Shown one piece after another: positions 35,553 to 43,114 of a DNA stretch of 64,000 nucleotides (within the stretch, counting starts at the first letter, position 1; each line of letters begins with the position of its first letter). Source of the DNA: Azoarcus sp. (GTDB taxonomy: Bacteria > Pseudomonadota > Gammaproteobacteria > Burkholderiales > Rhodocyclaceae). Both the position numbers and the translations under genes were made by a program. Under the pieces are notes generated by a model, which was not told where the DNA came from, did not search any database, and saw nothing but the letters and a program-made list of their open reading frames with translations. The stretch lies in assembly GCA_030604735.1 (NCBI GenBank), contig JAUVVG010000002.1, positions 1 to 64,000 of the forward strand, read 5' to 3'.

Positions 35553-36524
35553 ATGCTTGTTGGTGTTTTGGCCGCGTTGGGTGCGGGTGCCTTGTGGGGG
35601 CTGATTTTCATCGTACCGCTACTGTTGGGCGACTACCCTGCGGTGGTGCTGGCCTTCGGCCGCTACATCGCTTTCGGCCTGCTGGCGGTCGGTCTGGCCT
35701 GGTTCGACCGTCGGGCTTTGGCAAGACTCACCCGCGCGGACTGGGTCGAGGCGACCAAGCTCGCCGTTGTCGGCAACCTACTTTATTACAGCACGCTCGC
35801 GGCCGCGATACAGAGTTCCGGCGCGCCGGTGCCGACGATGATCATCGGGACCTTGCCGGTGGTGATCGCGATCAGCGCGAACCTGCTGGAGAGTCGCCAG
35901 TCGGCCAGCGTCGACGCGGTGCGATGGCGGCGTCTGTTGTTGCCGTTGGCGATCATTCTGGCAGGGTTGGTCGCGGTCCAGTTCGGACCGGCCGGGGCGA
36001 TCGCCGGCCTGCGCGGGGATGCCGGCTGGAATTACCTCTTCGGCCTGCTGCTCGCCTGCGCGGCGGTCGCGTGCTGGACCTGGTATCCGATTCGCAACAG
36101 TCGCTGGCTGCGCGCCCGCCCGGCCGGGCTTTCGCGTGCATGGGCGACCGCCCAAGGGCTGGCCACGCTGCCGGTGGCGCTACTGACCGCGTTCGGTTTC
36201 GCGTTGTGGCAAACCGCTTTCCAGCCAGGGGAGGGCGGCTACACCTGGCCCTTCGGACCGCGTCCGTTCGTCTTCGTCACGCTGATGCTGGTCACCGGGC
36301 TCGCGGCTTCGTGGCTCGGCACGCTGCTGTGGAACACCGCCAGTCAGCGCCTGCCCGCCGCCCTGGCCGGTCAGTTGATCGTGTTCGAAACCCTTGCTGC
36401 GCTGCTTTACGCCTTCATCTGGTACGCGCGCTGGCCCAGCCTGCATGAACTCGTCGGCATCGGCTTGTTGATCACCGGGGTCGTGCTCGGCGTGAAGGTG
36501 TTCCGGCGGAGCCGGACGCCATGA
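35553..36524 (+). CDS. EamA/DMT-family transporter
   Basis: 323 aa from the ATG at 35553 with GGAG 6 nt upstream; an ATG at 35529 is a weaker option. About ten helices in two EamA domains. The first has LAALGAGALWGLIFIVPLLL and YYSTLAAAIQSSGAPVPTMI; the second has AASWLGTLLWNTASQRLPAA then LLITGVVLGVKVF. This subgroup resembles bacterial multidrug/amino-acid DMT exporters. It is unrelated in detail to the EamA gene at 10773-11666. Substrate unknown. Confidence 0.87.
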   Translation: MLVGVLAALGAGALWGLIFIVPLLLGDYPAVVLAFGRYIAFGLLAVGLAWFDRRALARLTRADWVEATKLAVVGNLLYYSTLAAAIQSSGAPVPTMIIGTLPVVIAISANLLESRQSASVDAVRWRRLLLPLAIILAGLVAVQFGPAGAIAGLRGDAGWNYLFGLLLACAAVACWTWYPIRNSRWLRARPAGLSRAWATAQGLATLPVALLTAFGFALWQTAFQPGEGGYTWPFGPRPFVFVTLMLVTGLAASWLGTLLWNTASQRLPAALAGQLIVFETLAALLYAFIWYARWPSLHELVGIGLLITGVVLGVKVFRRSRTP

Positions 36525-36665
36525 TCTTCCACCGCTTGCCCTGTCCGCCCTTCATGGGGGAGCTGCTATCGCGAGATAGCGAGGGAAGTCGTGAGGTCGG
36601 TCGTGCGAGCACGGCCTGGCCAGCGTCAATCGAGCCTCGCCCGAGCGGGCCGTGTGATTGCCGGC

Positions 36666-36824
36666 TTACTGGGCCAGGGGCGCGCGATGCTTGGCGAGCG
36701 CGTTGCGGATCGCGCGTTTTGCACCGAGAAATCCGGCGAGGACGAGCTCCGCGACGGTCTTGTCGCGCTGGCTGCGTGCTTGCTGGATCAAAACGGTCAG
36801 ATCGACCGGGTTCTGCTGTTGCAT
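36666..36824 (-). CDS. Small basic protein, 52 aa, unknown
   Basis: 52 aa beginning MQQQNPVDLTVLIQQARSQR, with TTGGAG 8-9 nt before the ATG. The first half is polar and helical (VDLTVLIQQARSQRDKTVAE), the second is mildly hydrophobic and basic (LVLAGFLGAKRAIRNALAKH). This pattern resembles the very small proteobacterial proteins of the RSP_7527 type, but I cannot confirm that. The AT-rich DNA upstream carries a promoter-like pair and a terminator-like hairpin. I do not assign a function. Confidence 0.65.
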   Translation of the reverse strand: MQQQNPVDLTVLIQQARSQRDKTVAELVLAGFLGAKRAIRNALAKHRAPLAQ

Positions 36825-36848
36825 TTTTGATGCTCCAATAATGAAAAA

Positions 36849-36867
36849 CCGCCCATCGTGTAGGCGG
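36849..36867 (-). terminator. Terminator-like hairpin in the leader of the 52-aa gene
   Basis: On the minus strand CCGCC, a 9-nt loop and GGCGG are followed at once by TTTTTC. The stem is short (5 bp). It lies between the promoter-like pair at 36874-36902 and the SD of the 52-aa gene, so it could attenuate that gene or end a short upstream RNA. Confidence 0.4.
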
Positions 36868-36873
36868 AGTATT

Positions 36874-36902
36874 AGTGTATGTTTATTAACGCGGTGCAGC
36901 AA
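36874..36902 (-). promoter_or_regulatory. Candidate promoter upstream of the 52-aa gene
   Basis: Minus strand TTGCTG (36902-36897), 17-bp spacer, TACACT (36879-36874). Each hexamer matches the sigma-70 consensus at 4 of 6 positions. The region 36825-37000 is the most AT-rich gap in this part of the window. It may also hold the promoter of the GST gene on the other strand. Confidence 0.35.
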
Positions 36903-37022
36903 ATCAGCATTTTTCGTTGTCGGATCAATGAGTTTTATTGGCTCAAGGTCCTTGCTCTCACCACAGGCATGGCTTGAGTCGGTGAGGCGCATCAGTGCTT
37001 GTTCACGGTCAAGGAGTCGGTC

Positions 37023-37721
37023 ATGCGTTTTTCGCTTTTCATCGGCAACAAGAATTATTCGTCCTGGTCGATGCGCCCCTGGGTGCTGATGCGTCAGGCC
37101 GGTATCGCATTCGAGGAGAAGCGGGTACGCTTCGACTCCTTCGAGGCCGACTCGGCGTTCAAACGCACCGTGCTGGCGGTCAATCCGACCGGGAAGGTTC
37201 CCGTGCTGGTCGATCACGAGGTGTCCGGGGGGTGGGTGATCTGGGACACGCTGGCGATCTGCGAGTACCTGGCCGAGTGTTTCCCGAACCAGGGGCTCTG
37301 GCCCGAGGATGCGGCTGCACGTGCCCGGGCGCGCAGTGTCGTCGCCGAGATGCATTCCGGCTTCGGTGCCTTGCGCAGTCATTGCCCGATGAACATCGAG
37401 GCGGCGCTACCCGAGGTTGGGGCGCTGATCCTGCGCGACCAGCCGGCGGTGCAGGCGGATCTGGATCGACTCGTCGCAATGTGGTCGGAGTTGCTGGACC
37501 GTCACGGCGGGCCGATGTTGTTCGGCGAGTTCGGCATCGCCGACGCCTTCTACGCCCCGGTGTGCATGCGTCTGAACACCTATGGCCTGCCGGTGCCGGA
37601 CGAGGTGGCTGTCTATATCGACCGGGTCTGCGCACTGCCCGGTGTGGCGGCCTGGATCACCGATGCGCTCGCCGAGCAGGATTTCCTGGCCTTCGAGGAG
37701 CCGTATCGCTTGTCACGATGA
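37023..37721 (+). CDS. Glutathione S-transferase family protein
   Basis: 232 aa from the ATG at 37023 with AAGGAG 8 nt upstream. The thioredoxin-like N-domain has FIGNKNYSSWSMRPWVLMRQ, with the Ser/Ser-Trp pair at the glutathione site, and NPTGKVPVLVDHEV. The helical C-domain has VVAEMHSGFGALRSHCPMNI and GEFGIADAFYAPVCMRL. This matches the proteobacterial GST subgroup with 'NKNYSSWS' N-termini. It probably conjugates or reduces small electrophiles; the natural substrate is unknown. Confidence 0.93.
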   Translation: MRFSLFIGNKNYSSWSMRPWVLMRQAGIAFEEKRVRFDSFEADSAFKRTVLAVNPTGKVPVLVDHEVSGGWVIWDTLAICEYLAECFPNQGLWPEDAAARARARSVVAEMHSGFGALRSHCPMNIEAALPEVGALILRDQPAVQADLDRLVAMWSELLDRHGGPMLFGEFGIADAFYAPVCMRLNTYGLPVPDEVAVYIDRVCALPGVAAWITDALAEQDFLAFEEPYRLSR

Positions 37722-37791
37722 GTCACCGGCGGCCTGCCGGCGTCGATTTGCAACGACGCCGCGCACCCAGCCGCAAGCCTCCCACGTTCCT

Positions 37792-37818
37792 GTAGGAGCG
37801 CCGCAAGGCGCGAACCCC
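37792..37818 (+). repeat. REP-like extragenic palindrome
   Basis: GTAGGAGCGCCGCAAGGCGC followed by GAACC: a GTAG head, then a hairpin of GCGCC-GCAA-GGCGC. This form (5' GTAGGAGC plus a GC-rich palindrome plus GCGAA) is that of the REP/SMAG-type elements known in Pseudomonas, Stenotrophomonas and relatives. I see one copy in the window, in the gap between GST and ygiQ. Confidence 0.55.
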
Positions 37819-37969
37819 GCCGGTTTGCAGGGACGCGAGCCCCACATGACAGTCGATGGTAGCCGATCCTATTGTCCGTTCAGGCAGGGCAGTAGTCCCC
37901 CGGGTCGCCTCAGCCGCACATAAGGCGGGCGGTGAGGCGAGACAGCGTACAATGTGAGATTGAATCAAG

Positions 37970-40303
37970 ATGCTCGCCATGTCTCACCCGCCACAAATCG
38001 CCCCTTCGCTCGAACAGCCCGGCATCGCCATCAAAGCGGACGCCTCGGCACCGGCTGCGGGCGTCTCCCCCTCGCCGGTCTCGATCCGGACCCGAGCCCG
38101 TCCGCCGGCCAAGCCCGCCCCCTTCCTGCCGATGACCCGTGCCGAAATGGATGCGCTCGGCTGGGACGTGTGCGACGTCATCATCGTCACCGGCGACGCC
38201 TATATCGACCACCCGAGTTTCGGCATGGCGCTGATCGGGCGCCTGCTCGAGGCGCAGGGCTTTCGGGTCGGCATCATCAGCCAGCCTGACTGGATGAGCG
38301 CGGAGCCGTTTCGTGCGCTGGGGCGGCCACGGCTGTTCTTCGGCCTGACCGCGGGCAACATGGATTCGATGGTCAATCGCTACACCGCTGACCGCAAGAT
38401 CCGCACCGACGATGCCTATACGCCGAATGCCGAGGCCGGCAGGCGGCCGGACCGGGCGGTGACCGTCTATGCCCAGCGGGCGCGCGAGGCCTATCCGGAT
38501 GCGACGATCGTGATCGGCAGCATCGAGGCCAGCCTGCGCCGGATCGCGCACTACGATTACTGGTCGGACAAGGTCCGCCGATCGGTGCTGCCGGATTCCA
38601 AGGCGGACATCCTTCTGTTCGGCAATGCCGAGCGGGCGCTGGTCGACCTGACCCACCGGCTCGATGCCGGGGAGTCGATCGCCAGCATCCGCGACCTGCG
38701 CGGCACCGCCTTCATGGTCAAGCCGGGCTGGTTGCCGGCGGACGACTGGGTCGAACAGGACTCGCTCGGCCTCGACAAGCCGGGTCGGATCGAAGCGCAT
38801 CCCGATCCGTATGCGATGGAGGCAGAACCCACGTCGGCGCGCGCGGGTGCCGGTGGCGCCTGTGCGGGAGACGGTGCGGCCGGCCGGTCGGCGCAGGCCA
38901 TGTTGCCCGCGCAACCGATCCGGATCGTGCCGCTGGCGGAGCGGGTCGCGGTGCGTCGGGCGCAGCGGGCCAAGACCGTGATCCGCCTGCCGTCCTTCGA
39001 GACGGTCAGCACCGATCCGGTGATGTACGCCCATGCCTCGCGGGTGTTCCACCTCGAATCCAACCCGGGTAATGCACGTGCGATGGTGCAGGCCCATGGC
39101 GAAGGGCCGGGCCGGCGCGACGTGTGGCTCAACCCGCCGCCGATCCCGCTTGAGATGGGCGAGATGGATTTCGTGTTCGACCTGCCTTATGCCCGCCGTC
39201 CGCATCCATCCTATGGCGACGCGCGCATCCCGGCCTGGGACATGATCCGCTTCTCGATCAACATCATGCGCGGCTGTTTCGGTGGCTGTACCTTCTGCTC
39301 GATCACCGAGCACGAAGGCCGCATCATCCAGAGCCGCTCCGAACGTTCGATCCTGCGTGAGATCGAGGAGATCCGCGACAAGACGCCAGACTTCAAGGGC
39401 CACATCACCGACCTGGGCGGGCCGACCGCGAACATGTACCGCATGGCGTGCAAGGACCCGAAGATCGAATCCTCGTGCCGGCGCTTGTCCTGCGTGTATC
39501 CGGGCATCTGCGAGAACCTGAATACCGACCACGCGCCGTTGATCTCGCTGTACCGCAAGGCGCGCGCGATCCGGGGGATCAAGCGGGTCACCATCGGCTC
39601 CGGGCTGCGCTACGATCTCGCGGTGCGCTCGCCCGAGTATGTCGAGGAACTGGTCACCCATCATGTCAGCGGTCTGCTCAAGATCGCGCCGGAACATACC
39701 GAGGAGAACACCCTCTCCAAGATGATGAAGCCCGGCATCGGCGCCTACGACGAATTCCGCAAGCTGTTCGACAAGTTCTCGAAGAAGGCCGGCAAGAACC
39801 AGCACCTGGTGCCGTACTTCATCGCCGCGCATCCGGGCACGACTGACGAGGACATGGTCAATCTCGCGCTGTGGCTCAAGACCAACGGCTTCAAGCCGGA
39901 CCAGGTGCAGACCTTCATGCCGACGCCGATGGCGATGGCGACCACGATGTACCACTCGCGCAAGAACCCCTTGCGCCGCGTCAGCGCCGAATCCGAAACG
40001 GTCGAGACCGCTCGATCCGGCAAGACGCGCAAGTTCCACAAGGCCTTGCTGCGCTGGCACGACCCGGACAACTGGCCGCTGATCCGGGAAGGCCTGACCG
40101 CGATGGGCCGCGCCGACCTGATCGGGAGCCGACCGCATCAGTTGGTGCCGCATCGCCAACCGGCCCTCGCGCGGCCGGTTGCGCGTGCTGCTGCGCCATC
40201 GGACAAGCGCCTCGACAAGGCGGCGAAACCGGGACGGGGCGGGCCGGTCGCGCCTGGCCGACACCAGGCGGTGAGCAAGCCGGTCCGTCCGCGCGGCCGG
40301 TAG
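37970..40303 (+). CDS. ygiQ: YgiQ-family radical SAM protein
   Basis: 777 aa. Very conserved N-domain: [20 protein letters not shown] and [10 protein letters not shown]. The radical-SAM cluster motif is CFGGCTFC near residue 436 (CxxxCxxC), followed by [20 protein letters not shown]. Then GSGLRYDLA and [21 protein letters not shown]. YgiQ proteins bind a [4Fe-4S] cluster and SAM; the reaction is not established. About 50 Ala/Pro-rich residues precede the domain, and 60 Arg/Pro/Ala-rich residues follow it. An insert of about 30 residues (around 285-305, [13 protein letters not shown]) is low-complexity. A second ATG 9 bp on is possible. Confidence 0.94.
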   Translation: MLAMSHPPQIAPSLEQPGIAIKADASAPAAGVSPSPVSIRTRARPPAKPAPFLPMTRAEMDALGWDVCDVIIVTGDAYIDHPSFGMALIGRLLEAQGFRVGIISQPDWMSAEPFRALGRPRLFFGLTAGNMDSMVNRYTADRKIRTDDAYTPNAEAGRRPDRAVTVYAQRAREAYPDATIVIGSIEASLRRIAHYDYWSDKVRRSVLPDSKADILLFGNAERALVDLTHRLDAGESIASIRDLRGTAFMVKPGWLPADDWVEQDSLGLDKPGRIEAHPDPYAMEAEPTSARAGAGGACAGDGAAGRSAQAMLPAQPIRIVPLAERVAVRRAQRAKTVIRLPSFETVSTDPVMYAHASRVFHLESNPGNARAMVQAHGEGPGRRDVWLNPPPIPLEMGEMDFVFDLPYARRPHPSYGDARIPAWDMIRFSINIMRGCFGGCTFCSITEHEGRIIQSRSERSILREIEEIRDKTPDFKGHITDLGGPTANMYRMACKDPKIESSCRRLSCVYPGICENLNTDHAPLISLYRKARAIRGIKRVTIGSGLRYDLAVRSPEYVEELVTHHVSGLLKIAPEHTEENTLSKMMKPGIGAYDEFRKLFDKFSKKAGKNQHLVPYFIAAHPGTTDEDMVNLALWLKTNGFKPDQVQTFMPTPMAMATTMYHSRKNPLRRVSAESETVETARSGKTRKFHKALLRWHDPDNWPLIREGLTAMGRADLIGSRPHQLVPHRQPALARPVARAAAPSDKRLDKAAKPGRGGPVAPGRHQAVSKPVRPRGR

Positions 40304-40451
40304 TCCACCCGGGTGCGGGCCCCGGGGGAGTGTTCGCCTGCACGGCGCTTCGAGCGTCATGCAGGGAGTGGGACGAACTGTTAGGCTAGTGCTTGTTCCT
40401 GCGCCGCGTCGCCGTGGCGATCGATACAGCCGTACATAAAAGGAGGAGAAC

Positions 40452-41606
40452 GTGTCAGGTCTGCTACCCGATGTCGATCCGGACGGATTGCTTGAATTCT
40501 CGGTGGTCTTCACCGACCGCTCGCTCAACCACATGTCGAAGGCCTTCCAGCAGGTCATGCGTGACATCTCGGCCTCGTTGAAGGAGGTCTATTCGGCACG
40601 CGCTGTCGTGGTCGTGCCCGGCGGAGGCACTTACGCGATGGAAGCGGTGGCGCGCCAGTTCGCGACCGGGGGCAAGTGCCTGGTGGTGCGTAATGGCTGG
40701 TTCAGCTATCGCTGGAGCCAGATCTTCGAAATGGGGAAGATCCCGGCCGAGGAGATCGTGATGAAGGCACGCCCGGTCGAGGAAGGACCCGAGCCGGCCT
40801 GGGCGCCGGCGCCGATCGAAGAGGTGGTCGCGCGCATCCGCGCCGAACGCCCCGATGTCGTATTCGCCCCCCATGTCGAGACCTCGGCCGGCATCATCCT
40901 GCCCGACGCCTATATCCGTGCGCTGGCCGATGCGGTGCACGAGGTGGGTGGCTTGATGGTGCTCGATTGCATCGCGTCCGGAACGATCTGGGTCGATATG
41001 GAGGCCTGCGGGGTCGATGTGCTGGTCTCCGCGCCGCAAAAAGGCTGGACGGCGACGCCTTGCGCCGGACTGGTGATGCTGAGCGTGTCCGCCCGCGAAC
41101 GCATCGACCACACCACCAGCACCAGCTTCGCCTGCGATCTGCGCAAGTGGCTGCAGATCATGGAAGCCTACGAGAATGGTGGCCACGCTTATCACGCGAC
41201 CTTGCCGACGGATGGGCTGAAGCGGCTGCGCGACGTCATCGCCGAAACCCGGGCTTACGGGCTGGAGAAACTCGAGGCCGCTCAATTCGAATTGGGCGCG
41301 AAGGTGCGTGCAGCGCTGGCCAAACGCGGTTTCCGCAGCGTTGCGGCCAAGGGTTTCGAGGCCCCCGGTGTGGTCGTCTGCCACACCACCGATGACGGCA
41401 TCCGGACCGGTAGCAAGTTTGCCGCCGCGGGTTTGCAGACCGCCGCCGGCGTGCCTTTGCAGTGTGACGAGCCGATCGATTTCCGGACCTTCCGGATCGG
41501 CCTGTTCGGACTGGACAAATTGCACGACGTCGATCGAACCGTTGCGAACCTGACGCGTGCGCTGGATCAGGTTGCCGCAGAGCAGGCACCTCCCGTGTCG
41601 GTGTAG
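40452..41606 (+). CDS. Class V PLP-dependent aminotransferase (alanine-glyoxylate / serine-pyruvate type)
   Basis: 384 aa from a GTG with a strong AAAAGGAGGAG SD. PLP fold: VVVPGGGTYAMEAVARQF binds the phosphate, then FAPHVETSAGIILPD. The Schiff-base lysine is in SAPQKGWTATPCAG, preceded by LDCIASGTIWVDME in place of the usual D-x-SS. The C-domain ends DFRTFRIGLFGLDKLHDVDR. Family members transfer amino groups between alanine, serine, glycine and their 2-oxoacids. It is a single gene and the substrate pair is not clear. Confidence 0.88.
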   Translation: MSGLLPDVDPDGLLEFSVVFTDRSLNHMSKAFQQVMRDISASLKEVYSARAVVVVPGGGTYAMEAVARQFATGGKCLVVRNGWFSYRWSQIFEMGKIPAEEIVMKARPVEEGPEPAWAPAPIEEVVARIRAERPDVVFAPHVETSAGIILPDAYIRALADAVHEVGGLMVLDCIASGTIWVDMEACGVDVLVSAPQKGWTATPCAGLVMLSVSARERIDHTTSTSFACDLRKWLQIMEAYENGGHAYHATLPTDGLKRLRDVIAETRAYGLEKLEAAQFELGAKVRAALAKRGFRSVAAKGFEAPGVVVCHTTDDGIRTGSKFAAAGLQTAAGVPLQCDEPIDFRTFRIGLFGLDKLHDVDRTVANLTRALDQVAAEQAPPVSV

Positions 41607-41621
41607 CGGCGGTACGGCCGT

Positions 41622-42569
41622 TCAGCGCAAGCGCAGGATGCGGATCGCGCCGTTGAGCACCACGGCTGCGATCAGCACGCCGATGATCCAGTCGGGCCAG
41701 GGCGAGCTGGTCCACAGCACCAAGGCGCCGGCCAGGATCACCCCGAGGTTGGCGATCACGTCGTTGGCCGAGAAGATGAAACTCGCTCGCATGTGCGCGC
41801 CGCCATGCCGGTGGCGCATGATCAGCAGCAGGCAGATCACGTTCGCGACCAGCGCGACCGCGGCGACGATCATCATCCCGAGCCCGATCGGCTCGGCGCC
41901 GAAGACCATCCGCCGCCCGACCTCGAGCAGGGCGCCGATGGCGAGCAGCAACTGGAACCAGCCGGACAGGTGGGCCGCACGCAGCTTGCCGCGCGCACCG
42001 CGACCCACCGCGTAGAGCGCCAGCGCATAGACGGTCGCATCGGCGAACATGTCCAGCGAATCCGCGATCAACCCGGCCGATTGCGCCCAGAGCCCGGCAC
42101 CGAATTCGGCGAAGAACATGAACCCGTTGATACCGAGCAACCACCACAGGACACGACGCTCGGCGTGTTCGTTCGCCGCGACCGGTGCGTCGGTATTGCG
42201 CGTATCGATCGGCCCCGATTCGACCAGCCGGGCGCCGAAGCCCAGCGGAACCAGGCGTTCCAGCACGGCCTGCACGTCGCCGTCGTGGATGACGGTCAGC
42301 CGCCGCCCGGGCAGATCGAAGATCAGCCCGCCGTCCGGGACCTGGTCGCCGAGTCGCAGCCGGATCATCTGCTCTTCGGAAGGACAGTCCATGCCGGGAA
42401 TGTCGAACACCGAACGGCGCCGTTCCGCGCGCGTGCCGCGCTCAACGGTCTCCAGTTTCACAGCGGGACGATCGGCGTCGATCCGCATTTCGGCATTCGC
42501 GCCGACCTTCGTGCCGGCATTCACATTCGCCTTGCTACCGCACTTGCAGCTTCCGGAGCAGTCGGACAT
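41622..42569 (-). CDS. Cation diffusion facilitator (CDF) with N-terminal metal-binding region
   Basis: 315 aa. The N-terminus MSDCSGSCKCG has three Cys in nine residues. Next is an HMA-like ferredoxin fold (about 53-115) with FDIPGMDCPSEEQM; the second Cys of the usual GMxCxxC is Glu here. The CDF membrane part follows with about six helices: SAGLIADSLDMFADATVYAL holds the D-x3-D zinc-type site, and MRASFIFSANDVIANLGVIL supplies the second pair as N/D in place of the usual H-x3-D. It probably exports Zn, Cd or Co. It is divergent from a cytochrome c gene with only 39 bp between their start codons. Confidence 0.85.
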   Translation of the reverse strand: MSDCSGSCKCGSKANVNAGTKVGANAEMRIDADRPAVKLETVERGTRAERRRSVFDIPGMDCPSEEQMIRLRLGDQVPDGGLIFDLPGRRLTVIHDGDVQAVLERLVPLGFGARLVESGPIDTRNTDAPVAANEHAERRVLWWLLGINGFMFFAEFGAGLWAQSAGLIADSLDMFADATVYALALYAVGRGARGKLRAAHLSGWFQLLLAIGALLEVGRRMVFGAEPIGLGMMIVAAVALVANVICLLLIMRHRHGGAHMRASFIFSANDVIANLGVILAGALVLWTSSPWPDWIIGVLIAAVVLNGAIRILRLR

Positions 42570-42608
42570 GCATTGTTCCGTGTCAATCGTGTTTATCAGG
42601 AAAAGCTA

Positions 42609-43073
42609 ATGTCAGTAGTTTATCGTTTTCGACGCGCTCTTGTCCTCCTGGCTTCGCTGACGCTATTGGCAGGCTGCGGTCGCGACGGGCCGGATGACGG
42701 AATCGACCCGCGCGATGCGGCCCAGGTTGCGATCGGTAGGACGGTCTATGCGCAGCACTGTGCGAGCTGCCACGGTGCCGAACTCCAAGGTCAAGCCGAC
42801 TGGCGCAGCCGCCTGCCCAGCGGACGCCTGCCCGCGCCGCCGCACGACGAGACTGGCCACACCTGGCATCACAGCAACGCCGATCTGATCGCGATGACCC
42901 GTGATGGGCTGGTCCCGCCTCTGGCGCCGGAAGGCTACGAGAGCGACATGCCGGCCTATGCGGACATCCTGAGCGACACCGAGATCCGCGCCGTGCTCGC
43001 CTTCATCCAGAGCACCTGGCCGCCCGAGGTATGGGAGATCCGCAGGAAGATGTTGGAACAGGCGCGGCGCTGA
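42609..43073 (+). CDS. Lipoprotein mono-haem cytochrome c
   Basis: 154 aa. The lipobox LTLLAGC (Cys23) gives an outer- or inner-membrane lipid anchor facing the periplasm. The haem motif is CASCH (residues 51-55), and the axial Met is likely in ESDMPAYADILSDTEI, a typical class I cytochrome c end. Spacing between haem and Met is normal. Other conserved parts are GHTWHHSNADLIAMTRDG. It is related to small c-type cytochromes beside copper or other metal resistance genes. The AGGA before the ATG fits. It shares a tiny 39-bp divergent region with the CDF gene, so co-regulation by metal is plausible. Confidence 0.88.
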   Translation: MSVVYRFRRALVLLASLTLLAGCGRDGPDDGIDPRDAAQVAIGRTVYAQHCASCHGAELQGQADWRSRLPSGRLPAPPHDETGHTWHHSNADLIAMTRDGLVPPLAPEGYESDMPAYADILSDTEIRAVLAFIQSTWPPEVWEIRRKMLEQARR

Positions 43074-43114
43074 ACACCATTCCGCGCCAGGCGCGCAATT
43101 TACCGGTCAATGGT

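Noticed and set aside
36564-36581. GCTATC-GCGA-GATAGC hairpin after the EamA gene
   Set aside because: Six-bp stem without a T-run; too weak to call a terminator.
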